Part shown: in pieces, positions 12,276 through 24,620 of the stretch | How the letters are laid out: each line of letters starts with the position of its first letter | How positions within the stretch are numbered: position 1 is the first letter of the stretch | NCBI RefSeq assembly: GCF_039555335.1 | Contig: NC_092635.1 | Coordinates: forward strand, 68,298,058 to 68,362,057 | From: Amphiura filiformis | Lineage: Eukaryota > Echinodermata > Ophiuroidea > Amphilepidida > Amphiuridae | Direction of reading: 5' to 3' | Length of the DNA stretch: 64,000 bases | The notes under the pieces: model-generated | The model's database searches: none | The model's input: the letters and a program-made list of their open reading frames with translations, nothing else | What the model was told of the DNA's origin: nothing | Made by a program: the position numbers and the translations under genes

Positions 12276-13939
12276 TGGGCATCCGTGTGCTGGGGAAAAA
12301 AACACTGATTTTATTACCAGCCATTTACCTTGGTGGTGTGGAATCTACAGGGTCAAAAATTTTTCTTAAAACCCCATTGTGCATGATCTTCAGCCTTTCT
12401 CAACATATCTTGACCAATAGAAGTGAAATTATTCAAGTTTAAGTATTGATGCCGACTAAAATTAATGCAGCATGTGCGTTGCTAACCATGTGCTATCTAC
12501 TGAAGATAGCAAGATATGATAATCAGGCAGGGCCTAATATTTTGATTCTCAGCCTTTCAGATGTTTTTAATTGAGTCACAGAACACATGTTAAAGTTGAA
12601 ACAAACATTACTACATCCAGACCTATTGTCAAGTAGGCAAAGCGATAAGTTGGACTTACCCATGAAACACAGCTTCCTTTAAAGGCTTTTCTTGTTTGCG
12701 GCGATTTCTTGTAAATAGTCAAAAATGCTTGAGGGATTATTCCTGTAACTTCATCATGATGCCAGATGTTCACATACATGGTCATATCTGAACAAAAACA
12801 AAATTGAAATCAGACAGATTACTGCAACTGCATAGGCCTAACCGAACTCAGGCTCAGCCATGTCTCAGAGTCAATAACTAGCGCCTAGCCTACTCGACAA
12901 AACCCCAATTTTTCAGTTTAGGCTTAGAGGCCTTAATATCTTGTGCAAGAAAAATGATCTTGACTAGCTGCTGATTAATAATTAGGCCTACATTTACTTT
13001 AGCATGGTAAGTTCCAGTAATAAGACTTTTCAAGTAAGCTTAAACTTTCAAAATTCAATCTAAAGCCATTTTGAGCATATTTCCAAATCCCTATATATCT
13101 AACCCCCCCCCTCACCCCACCCCTATGTAATGCAAATTAGCAAAAAACTTACCCCAAAACAGATAAAACTGGTTATATACTATTCCACAATTTGAATTTT
13201 ATCTTGCTCGGTGATCTAAATATAACGCATCGCCATACAGTGTTTCTAGAGTGTCTGTCATACATGTCAAATACAGGTTCCACGCCACCAAATAGAGTTC
13301 CTATTCATTTATGTGTTAAAAGGTACTCTGGAGGAATTGGTCGATTTATCATTGTTAAACCTCCCTGGTTCATTCAAATCACCATTTTACCTAATGTTTT
13401 ATGACATCTTCTACCATATAACCAACAAATATAGGGTAGGTAAGCAGCACGATTTTTCGCATTGACGCGTCGAAAACTATGTAGCCTACATCCTGTCAAT
13501 CTTACAGCACACTGATTCTATAATGTGGTGACATCATCTGGTGAAGAAGAACAAAATACGTGCCCCAAATTTCAGAATTGTAACAAATGTAATCTTTTTA
13601 TGCTTAGATATTGAAAACCATCCACAAAGTACAACTATCACAAAAAATAGGCACATCAGCCTTCTTTTCCAATTTTTCCCCATTAAATCAACCCTGGTAT
13701 GGTTCTCACAATAAAAACACTGATTGTTTTACAAGCTATTTATACCTTGGTGGTGTGGAATCTTAAAGGCATCCAGAAGTTGGAAACACAACATTAGTTT
13801 ATGGATTGTCCATTATTGGGCATCCTGAAAACCGGGCTTCTGAAAAGCTATGACCATTCCTATAAGCGGGTCTTTCCTGCCATCGGATGAATATCGATAT
13901 TCGCAATTTCAAAATCATATGATACCCTTCTTGTCCTCA

Positions 13940-14047
13940 CGTTCAGACCGTCTGTCTGTGCAATTGGCCAATTTGATTCTTCTTTGTTTTATGTTTGTTC
14001 AGACCGTCTGTCTGCAATTGCGACCAATTTGATTCTTCTTCATTTAT
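13940..14047. repeat. Local tandem duplication upstream of copy D
   Basis: A segment beginning cagaccgtctgtctg and ending near tttatgtttg occurs twice in tandem with small differences, where other units have it once. It explains part of the longer B-to-D spacing of 5222 bp before copy D. Confidence 0.8.
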
Positions 14048-14304
14048 GTTTGTGGTGCAGTATGCTGCATGGCATGATAATTAGCGACTGGTAATCCAGT
14101 AAATAGACGCGTAAATCGACGCACATTGACAAACAAAACCCAACTCGCGCTCGCGTAAATACCCGCGCGCACTGCGCAGCAACTCCCATAGTGATGTACG
14201 CACGTTTCCCTAATAAAAGCCATCACTTTGCGTTTGCTTGCCTTTATGGTAACAATACTAAGCATATTCTCCAAGATATTTAAAGATTAATTCGTCTATA
14301 GAAA

Positions 14305-16848
14305 ATGGATACAAGGATCCAAGCTCCATTAATTGGAAGCTGTCGTGTATGCAAAAAGTTACACAGTTCTGTTAAGGTGAGTTTATGCAGTTTCATTGAG
14401 GAAATTTTTTTTTTAAACTTAATTACCAGAACTATTCCGAAAGAGTTAGGCCTATATTTTGACAAACCATGAACGGGTGGGCTACAAAATATTTTCACAG
14501 GCCTGTACCATTTACATCGTCATTGTTGGATGTGTGTGCGGGAGGGTATGACTGAGAAGTCGGATGATTGTGTGATGTGTAGGCCTATATATCAATGTGT
14601 GGGTGTATTTTTTTATTTACAATTGAAATAACTTTTACCTCTTACTTTTAAATTTCAGAATAATGATAAAGAGCCAACATCTATAGTGCTTTTTGAAGAT
14701 GAAGAGCCAAAACCGATTGCGCTCGTTAACGCTGAAGAGCCAACATCAATAGCGCTCTTTGACGCGGATGAAGAGCCAACATCAATAGCGCTCTTTCCAA
14801 CTTTGCCTGTGTATTCCACCTCAACAGAGCTGGTTGTTGGAGATTGTGACCATCCAGTCTACCGCGAGCTATATGCGGAGAAACACTGGTCAGAGGTTCC
14901 TGTGGAAACTCAGTGCAAGTACTACGCCGATAAACTAGCCGATTTTAGACGCAAGACAGGACAGAAACAACGTGGTCCTGTATTTGACAAGTGGGATATC
15001 ATCGAGCATGTACGATGCAACTCCGTGCGTATCAGGAAGCGGGAGCATGAAGTTGTCAGAGCTTCATATGTGTACCCTGAATCCCCCTGGATGATACACG
15101 ATGATCCCCAAGGGTAAGTTTATGTCATCTATCTCAATTCCATTTAGATATTTATACAGGACATGTATACTCAAACGCATAAATGTCATAATTGCCTTCG
15201 TTTAAGAAAATCAGAACATTAGGCCTAATTGGTGGCGACCTGAGTCTCATTCCGGTTTTTTTCTCACAGGGGGTAGCTGGCTACGCCACTATTGCGGGCC
15301 TCGACGATGTCCAATGTGGTCTGCGAAACATTGTCCTTTAGGAAAATCGCACTATATGAAGTGTGCGCTCAAAATGCATCGCCTTTTGAAGTTAAAGGCG
15401 GATCCTCAATTGAGCATTGGAAATTGTTTGCATAGAAATTAAAACCATGACAATTATTAAAGACCACACAATTCAAATTTACAAATAACCGTTCTTTACA
15501 GTAAGCTACGTCAGATGAGGCCCTGTCATTATGTTACAGCCGTAATGATTAATTATTATTGTCCTCTTTTTTTTTTTTTTTGGAAGCAATGAGGCTTGGC
15601 TTGATGCCATCAAAACCTGCACCAGAAATATCCTCTCCATCTGGTATACAACAAAGTGCATTATCATGCGGGGCAACATCATCAACCTCCTGGTGGAAGA
15701 GACTGAAACGCCGTTTCAAGAAGAAACACAAATCAGTGCCAGTTATTCACAAAGATCTGGCAGTGTGTGATCTGGACGAGGAGGCCTTGAAAGAGGTAAA
15801 ATGCTATTTTAACTTGATGGTTTTCAAACTTATGCAATTACCATGAACATTGTAAACATCTGTTTCATTTAGCATGTTGTTTATCCAAAAGTAAAATTGT
15901 TATAATGACAATTGATCCATGTGCATCAACATTAATTCCATGCTTCTTGTTTGAAATTTCCAGAAATTCTTGGTTGAGTTGAAGAGAAGGAAGGCATTTC
16001 CAACTGTACTTACCTACAGGATCCCTTTCTTGAAGGCTTTCCGCCCGAAACCTGAGCCAGAGAACAAGGTGAGCTGGGAACCCGCATGATCTTGAATTCT
16101 GCACTAATTGACAGATGAGATTTTGGAAAAGGGAATAATTAAAGAAAAAGGTCAACAATAAAGACCTAAAAAGTATTTAATATCAGGGCAGGCAGTATCC
16201 GAGGAAGAGAGGGTAAGACTTTTCCCAGGGGAGGGGGGAGGGGTGGCGGGGCAGCAGTTAATTCTATCTTTGGCCATGTCACTAATGCGGCCCTCGATCC
16301 GACTATGAATGTGGCCCGTGAATCATTTTTTTCACCCAAAATGATCAAATAATCAAAAGTTAGCAATTTAACCTCTGTTGTATACGCGGCTCTTCAACTG
16401 TCTGAACTAGCCTGATAACATAAAAATCCTGTTAATTTTAACACAAACTCAAATCAAAAGCCCCGACCATTTTGTGTCAAATAGAATCAATTACATGTTT
16501 TTTATACACGATAAATATAATTCCTGTTCGTTGTTCATCTTTTTGCAGTATTCGCCCATGGAGATACCCGAGCAAGTGTTTGAAAGACACTTTAATGGAC
16601 TCAATCCATGGGATTATAGTGGCTCTCCTTCCTTTCTGGATACCACCTCAAGTCTAATAACTACTGAAGGCTGCAATACCAGAACACTCCTTCCTCAAGA
16701 GAAGAATATGATTTCCTTAAAATGTTACAAAACACAGGGCAGCAACGAAGTATTGTGTTCTCCTGTGGAAAAATTGATTACAAGAAACAAAAATTTGAAC
16801 AATAATGAAATTACAAAAATAAAGCAGCGCACGCGGGCACTAACCTAA
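14305..16848 (+). pseudogene. Copy D of the arrayed gene, exon 3 acceptor lost and exon 5 frame changed
   Basis: Exons 1 (14305-14376) and 2 (14659-15113) are intact. Exon 3 (about 15579-15795) has lost its acceptor: tttacaacagcac is replaced by a T run up to ggaagcaatg. Exon 4 (15964-16068) is open with a silent ATCCCC/ATCCCT change. Exon 5 begins at 16549 and gains a net five bases near 16673-16695. It then follows another frame to a stop at 16846-16848, giving a different lysine- and asparagine-rich tail. This copy also has more substitutions than its neighbours in intron 3 and is the most diverged unit. The T run may be a consensus error. Confidence 0.65.
15567..15581. other. Fifteen-T run over the exon 3 acceptor of copy D
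   Basis: Replaces ttttttacaacagcac of other units at nearly the same length (15 versus 16 bases), removing the AG. Same pattern as 11115-11130 in copy C. Confidence 0.7.
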
Positions 16849-17287
16849 CCGGGAGGTTTTTGATTTGGTTTCTTTTCCTTGGGCTGGGTACACGCGATTA
16901 ATGAAAGGCGGGCTTATACAAGTAGACCACAATGCTTCAATGCTGATGATCATAATCATGGAATTAATGCAATGATTTGTAAAAGTCATTTTAAAATTTA
17001 AAATTACCCGTGATTGTTCAATATCCGCAAATTATTTGATGCATATTTCCATGATCATGACAATTATAAATATTATGTTAATAATGTTCTTGGCAAAAAT
17101 ATCTTTGTATATCAAGTATAAAATACATCAAAATGGCAAGAATAATGAAATAATGAGATTAAAAAGTGCAATATTTGTGAACAATCATAATTTGTTGTCA
17201 TCGTGTGTTTTTTAGTGAAACGTCTATATTCATGATATTATTTAGCTTAGTAACCGATGCGTATAGGGCCTAATTAGAAGGAAGGTA

Positions 17288-17319
17288 GGAAAAAAAAAAG
17301 AAAAGAAAAGAAAAGAAAG

Positions 17320-17355
<36 letters not shown>

Positions 17356-17394
17356 GAAAAGAAAAGAAAAGAAAAGAAAGAAAGAAAAAAGAAA

Positions 17395-17458
<64 letters not shown>

Positions 17459-17478
17459 AAAAGAAAGAAAGAAAGAAA
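17288..17478. repeat. (GAAAA)n(GAAA)n polypurine tract, unit D
   Basis: Contains several A-rich interruptions (runs of five to nine A) within the GAAAA block, matching the general divergence of this unit. Confidence 0.95.
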
Positions 17479-19460
17479 TGGGCATCCGTGTGCTGGAAAA
17501 AAAAACACTGATTTTATTACCAGCCATTTACCTTGGTGGTGTGGAATCTACAGGGTCAAAAAATTTTCTTAAAACCCCATTGTGCATGATCTTCAGCCTT
17601 TCTCAACATATCTTGACCAATAGAAGTGAAATTATTCAAGTTTAAGTATTGATGCCGACTAAAATTAATGCAGCATGTGCGTTGTTAACCATGTGCTATC
17701 TACTGAAGATAGCAAGATATGATAATCAGGCAGGGCCTAATATTTTGATTCTCAGCCTTTCAGATGTTTTTAATTGAGTCACAGAACACATGTTAAAGTT
17801 GAAACAAACATTACTATATCCAGACCTATTGTCAAGTAGGCAAAGCGATAAGTTGGACTTACCCATGAAACACAGCTTCCCTTTTTAAAGGCTTTTCTTG
17901 TTTGCGTCGCTTTCTTGTAAATAGTAAAAAATGCTTGAGGGATTATTCCTGTAACTTCATCATGATGCCAGATGTTCACACACATGGTCATATCTGAACA
18001 AAAACAAAATTGAAATCAGACAGATTACTGCAACTGCATAGGCCTAACCGAACTCAGGCTCAGCCATGTCTCAGAGTCAATAACTAGCGCCTAGCCTACT
18101 CGACAAAACCCCAATTTTTCAGTTTAGGCTTAGAGGCCTTAATATCTTGTGCAAGAAAAATGATCTTGACTAGCTGCTGATTAATAATTAGGCCTACATT
18201 TACTTTAGCATGGTAAAGTTCCAGTAATAAGACTTTTTCAAGTAAGCTTAAACTTTCAAAATTCAATCTAAAGCCATTTTTGAGCATATTTCCAAATCCC
18301 TATATATCTAACCCACCCCCCCACCCCCACCCCCATGTAATGCAAATTAGCAAAAAACTTACCCCAAAACAGATAAAACTGGTTATATACTATTCCACAA
18401 TTTGAATTTTATCTTGCTCGGTGATCTAAATATAACGCATCGCCAGACAGTGTTTCTAGAATGTCTGTCATACATGTCAAATACAGGTTCCACGCAACCA
18501 ATTAGAGTTCCTATTCATTTATGTGTTAAAAGGTACTCTGGAGGAATTGGTCGATTTATCATTGTTAAACCTCCTGGTTCATTCAAATCACCATTTTACC
18601 TAATGTTTTATGACATCTTCTACCATATAACCAACAAATATAGGGTAGGTAAGCAGCACGATTTTTCGCATTGACGCGTCGAAAACTATGTAGGCCTACA
18701 TCCTGTCAATCTTACAGCACACTGATTCTATAATGTGGTGACATCATCTGGTGAAGAAGAACAAAATACGTGCCCCAAATTTCAGAATTGTAACAAATGT
18801 AATCTTTTATGCTTAGATATTGAGAAAACCATCCACAAAGTACAACTATCACAAAAAATAGGCACATCAGCCTTCTTTTCCAATTTTTCCCATTAAATCA
18901 ACCCTGGTATGGTTCTCACAATAAAAACACTGATTGTTTTACAAGCTATTTATACCTTGGTGGTGTGGAATCTTAAAGGCATCCAGAAGTTGGAAACACA
19001 ACATTAGTTTATGGATTGTCCATTATTGGGCATCCTGAAAACCGGGCTTCTGAAAAGCTATGACCATTCCTATAAGCGGGTCTTTCCTGCCATCGGATGA
19101 ATATCGATATTCGCAATTTCAAAATCATATGATACCCTTCTTGTCCTCACGTTCAGACCGTCTGTCTGTGCAATTGCGGCCAATTTGATTCTTCTTTGTT
19201 TTATGTTTGTGGTGCAGTATGCTGCATGGCATGATAATTAGCGACTGGTAATCCAGTAAATAGACGCGTAAATCGACGCACATTGACAAACAAAACCCAA
19301 CTCGCGCTCGCGTAAATACCGCGCGCACTGCGCAGCAACTCCCATAGTGATGTACGCACGTTTCCCTAATAAAAGCCATCACTTTGCGTTTGCTTGCCTT
19401 TATGGTAACAATACTAAGCATATTCTCCAAGATATTTAAAGATTAATTCGTCTATAGAAA

Positions 19461-21968
19461 ATGGATACAAGGATCCAAGCTCCATTAATTGGAAGCTGTA
19501 GTGAATGAAAAAAGTTACACAGTTCTGTTAAGGTGAGTTTATGCAGTTTCATTGAGGAAATTTTTTTTTTTTAAACTTAATTACCAGAACTATTCCGAAA
19601 GAGTTAGGCCTATATTTTGACAAACCATGAACGGGTGGGCTACAAAATATTTTCACAGGCCTGTACCATTTACATCGTCATTGTTGGATGTGTGTGCGGG
19701 AGGGTAATGTGTGATTGAGAAGTCGGATGATTGTGTGATGTAGGCCTATATATCAATGTGTGGGGTGTATTTTTCTATTTACAATTGAAATAACTTTTAC
19801 CTCTTACTTTTAAATTTCAGAATAATGATAAAGAGCCAACATCTATAGTGCTTTTTGAAGATGAAGAGCCAAAACCGATTGCGCTCGTTAACGCTGAAGA
19901 GCCAACATCAATAGCGCTCTTTGACGCGGATGAAGAGCCAACATCAATAGCGCTCTTTCCAACTTTGCCTGTGTATTCCACCTCAACAGAGCTGGTTGTT
20001 GGAGATTGTGACCATCCAGTCTACCGCGAGCTATATGCGGAGAAACACTGGTCAGAGGTTCCTGTGGAAACTCAGTGCAAGTACTACGCCGATAAACTAG
20101 CCGATTTTAGACGCAAGACAGGACAGAAACAACGTGGTCCTGTATTTGACAAGTGGGATATCATCGAGCATGTACGATGCAACTCCGTGCGTATCAGGAA
20201 GCGGGAGCATGAAGTTGTCAGAGCTTCATATGTGTACCCTGAATCCCCCTGGATGATACACGATGATCCCCAAGGGTAAGTTTATGTCATCTATCTCAAT
20301 TCCATTTAGATATTTATACAGGACATGTATACTCAAACGCATAAATGTCATAATTGCCTTCGTTTAAGAAAATCAGAACATTAGGCCTAATTGGTGGCGA
20401 CCTGAGTCTCATTCCGGTTTTTTTCTCACAGGGGGTAGCTGACTACGCCACTATTGCGGGCCTCGACGATGTCCAATGTGGTCTGCGAAACATTGTCCTT
20501 TAGGAAATTCGCACTATATGAAGTGTGCGCTCAAAATGCATCGCCTTTTGAAGTTAAAGGCGGATCCTCAATTGAGCATTGGAAATTGTTTGCATAGAAA
20601 TTAAAACCATGACAATTATTAAAGACCACACAATTCAAATTTACAAATAACCGTTCTTTACAGTAAGCTACGTCAGATGAGGCCCTGTCATTATGTTACA
20701 GCCGTAATGATTAATTATTATTGTCCTTTTTTTACAACAGCACGGAAGCAATGAGGCTTGGCTTGATGCCATCAAAACCTGCACCAGAAATATCCTCTCC
20801 ATCTGGTATACAACAAAGTGCATTATCATGCGGGGCAACATCATCAACCTCCTGGTGGAAGAGACTGAAACGCCGTTTCAAGAAGAAACACAAATCAGTG
20901 CCAGTTATTCACAAAGATCTGGCAGTGTGTGATCTGGACGAGGAGGCCTTGAAAGAGGTAAAATGTTAGCTATTTTATGCTCTTGATGGTTTACTTCAAA
21001 CTTATACGCAATTACCATGAACATTGTAAACATCTGTTTCATTTAGCATGTTGTTTATCCAAAAGTAAAATTGTTATAATGACAATTGATCCATGTGCAT
21101 CAGCATTAATTCCATGCTTCTTGTTTGAAATTTCCAGAAATTCTTGGTTGAGTTGAAGAGAAGGAAGGCATTTCCAACTGTACTTACCTACAGGATCCCT
21201 TCTTGAAGGCTTTCCGCCCGAAACCTGAGCCAGAGAACAAGGTGAGCTGGGAACCCGCATGATCTTGAATTCTGCACTAATTGACAGATGAGATTTTGGA
21301 AAGGGAATACTTAACGAAAAAGGTCAACAATAAAGACCTAAAAAGTATTTAATATCAGGGCAGGCAGTATCCGAGGGAGAGAGGGTAAGACTTTTCCCAG
21401 GGAGGGGGAGGGGTGGCGGGGGCAGCAGTTAATTCTATCTTTGGCCATGTCACTAATGCGGCCCTCGATCCGACTATGAATGTGGCCCGTGAATCATTTT
21501 TTCACCCAAAATGATCAAATAATCAAAAGTTAGCAATTTAACCTCTGTTGTATACGCGGCTCTTCAACTGTCTGAACTAGCCTGATAACATAAAAATCCT
21601 GTTAATTTTAACACAAACTCAAATCAAAAGCCCCGACCATTTTGTGTCAAATAGAATCAATTACATGTTTTTATACACGAGAAATTTAATTCCTGTTCGT
21701 TGTTCATCTTTTGCAGTATTCGCCCATGGAGATACCTGAGAAAGTGTTTGAAAGACACTTTAATGGACTCAATCCATGGGATTATAGTGGCTCCCCTTCC
21801 TTTCTGGATACCACCTCAAGTCTAATGACTACTGAAGGCTGCATGAACACTACTTCTTCAAGAGAAGAATATGATTTCCTTCAAATGTTACAAAACACAG
21901 GGCAGCAACGAAGTATTGTGTTCTCCTGTGGAAAAATTTATTACAAGAAACAAAAATTTGAACAATAA
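19461..21968 (+). pseudogene. Copy E of the arrayed gene, nonsense in exon 1 and frameshift in exon 4
   Basis: Exons correspond to 19461-19532, 19821-20275, 20741-20957, 21138-21241 and 21717-21968. In exon 1 three substitutions change the CRVC codons, and codon 16 becomes TGA (19506-19508). Exon 4 is 104 rather than 105 bases because one C is missing in the ATCCCC run. Exons 2, 3 and 5 are open, and exon 5 ends at the standard TAA followed by AATAAA at 21981-21986. The nonsense codon comes from substitutions, not homopolymer length, so this copy is a firmer pseudogene than most. Confidence 0.75.
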
Positions 21969-22448
21969 TGAAATTACAAAAATAAAGCAGCAGCGCGCAC
22001 GCGGGCACTAACCGGGAGGGTTTTTGATTTGGTTTCTTTTCCTTGGGCTGGGTACACGCGATTAATGAAAGGCGGGCTTATACAAGTAGACCACAATGCT
22101 TCAATGCTGATGATCATAATCATGGAATTAATGCAATGATTTTAAAAGTCATTTTAAAATTTAAAATTACCCGTGATTGTTCAATATCCGCAAATTATTT
22201 GATGCATATTTCCATGATCATGACAATTATAAATATTATGTTAATAATGTTCTTGGCAAAAATATCTTTGTATATCAAGTATAAAATACATCAAAATGGC
22301 AAGAATTATGAAATAATGATTAAAAAGTGCAATATTTGTGAACAATCATAATTTGTTGTCATCGTGTGTTTTTTAGTGAAACGTCTATATTCATGATATT
22401 ATTTAGCTTAGTAACCGATGCGTATAGGGCCTAATTAGAAGGAAGGTA

Positions 22449-22450
22449 GG

Positions 22451-22481
<31 letters not shown>

Positions 22482-22569
22482 GAAAAAGAAAAGAAAAAGA
22501 AAAGAAAAGAAAAGAAAAGAAAAGAAAAGAAAAGAAAAAAAGAAAAGAAAAGAAAAGAAAAGAAAAGAA

Positions 22570-22637
<68 letters not shown>

Positions 22638-22639
22638 AA
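22449..22639. repeat. (GAAAA)n(GAAA)n polypurine tract, unit E
   Basis: GAAAA block with a few GAAAAA units, then a clean GAAA block from about 22571. Confidence 0.95.
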
Positions 22640-24620
22640 TGGGCATCCGTGTGCTGGGAAAAAAAACACTGATTTTATTACCAGCCATTTACCTTGGTGG
22701 TGTGGAATCTACAGGGTCAAAAATTTTCTTAAAACCCCATTGTGCATGATCTTCAGCCTTTCTCAACATATCTTGACCAATAGAAGTGAAATTATTCAAG
22801 TTTAAGTATTGATGCCGAGTAAAATTAATGCAGCATGTGCGTTGCTAACCATGTGCTATCTACTGAAGATAGCAAGATATGATAATCAGGCAGGGCCTAA
22901 TATTTTGATTCTCAGCCTTTCAGATGTTTTTAATTGAGTCACAGAACACATGTTAAAGTTGAAACAAACATTACTACATCCAGACCTATTGTCAAGTAGG
23001 CAAAGCGATAAGTTGGACTTACCCATGAAACACAGCTTCCTTTTTAAAGGCTTTTCTTGTTTGCGGCGATTTCTTGTAAATAGTCAAAAATGCTTGAGGA
23101 TTATTCCTGTAACTTCATCATGATGCCAGATGTTCACATACATGGTCATATCTGAACAAAAACAAAATTGAAATCAGACAGATTACTGCAACTGCATAGG
23201 CCTAACTGAACTCAGGCTCAGCCATGTCTCAGAGTCAATAACTAGCGCCTAGCCTACTCGACAAAACCCCAATTTTTCAGTTTAGGCTTAGAGGCCTTAA
23301 TATCTTGTGCAAGAAAAATGATCTTGACTAGCTGCTGATTAATAATTAGGCCTACATTTACTTTAGCATGGTAAAGTTCCAGTAATAAGACTTTTTCAAG
23401 TAAGCTTAAACTTTCAAAATTCAATCTAAAGCCATTTTTGAGCATATTTCCAAATCCCTATATATCTAACCCCCCCCCTCACCCCACCCCATGTAATGCA
23501 AATTAGCAAAAAACTTACCCCAAAACAGATAAAACTGGTTATATACTATTCCACAATTTGAATTTTATCTTGCTCGGTGATCTAAATATAACGCATCGCC
23601 ATACAGTGTTTCTAGAGTGTCTGTCATACATGTCAAATACAGGTTCCACGCCACCAAATAGAGTTCCTATTCATTTATGTGTTAAAAGGTACTCTGGAGG
23701 AATTGGTCGATTTATCATTGTTAAACCTCCCTGGTTCATTCAAATCACCATTTTACCTAATGTTTTATGACATCTTCTACCATATAACCAACAAATATTG
23801 GGTAGGTAAGCAGCACGATTTTTCGCATTGACGCGTCGAAAACTATGTAGGCCTACATCCTGTCAATCTTACAGCGCACTGATTCTATAATGTGGTGACA
23901 TCATCTGGTGAAGAAGAACAAAATACGTGCCCCAAATTTCAGAATTGTAACAAATGTAATCTTTTTATGCTTAGATATTGAGAAAACCATCCACAAAGTA
24001 CAACTATCACAAAAAATAGGCACATCAGCCTTCTTTTCCAATTTTTCCCCATTAAATCAACCCTGGTATGGTTCTCACAATAAAAACACTGATTGTTTTA
24101 CAAGCTATTTATACCTTGGTGGTGTGGAATCTTAAAGGCATCCAGAAGTTGGAAACACAACATTAGTTTATGGATTGTCCATTATTGGGCATCCTGAAAA
24201 CCGGGCTTCTGAAAAGCTATGACCATTCCTATAAGCGGGTCTTTCCTGCCATCGGATGAATATCGATATTCGCAATTTCAAAATCATATGATACCCTTCT
24301 TGTCCTCACGTTCAGACCGTCTGTCTGTGCAATTGCGGCCAATTTGATTCTTCTTTGTTTTATGTTTGTGGTGCAGTATGCTGCATGGCATGATAATTAG
24401 CGACTGGTAATCCAGTAAATAGACGCGTAAATCGACGCACATTGACAAACAAAACCCAACTCGCGCTCGCGTAAATACCCGCGCGCACTGCGCAGCAACT
24501 CCCATAGTGATGTACGCACGTTTCCCTAATAAAAGCCATCACTTTGCGTTTGCTTGCCTTTATGGTAACAATACTAAGCATATTCTCCAAGATATTTAAA
24601 GATTAATTCGTCTATAGAAA

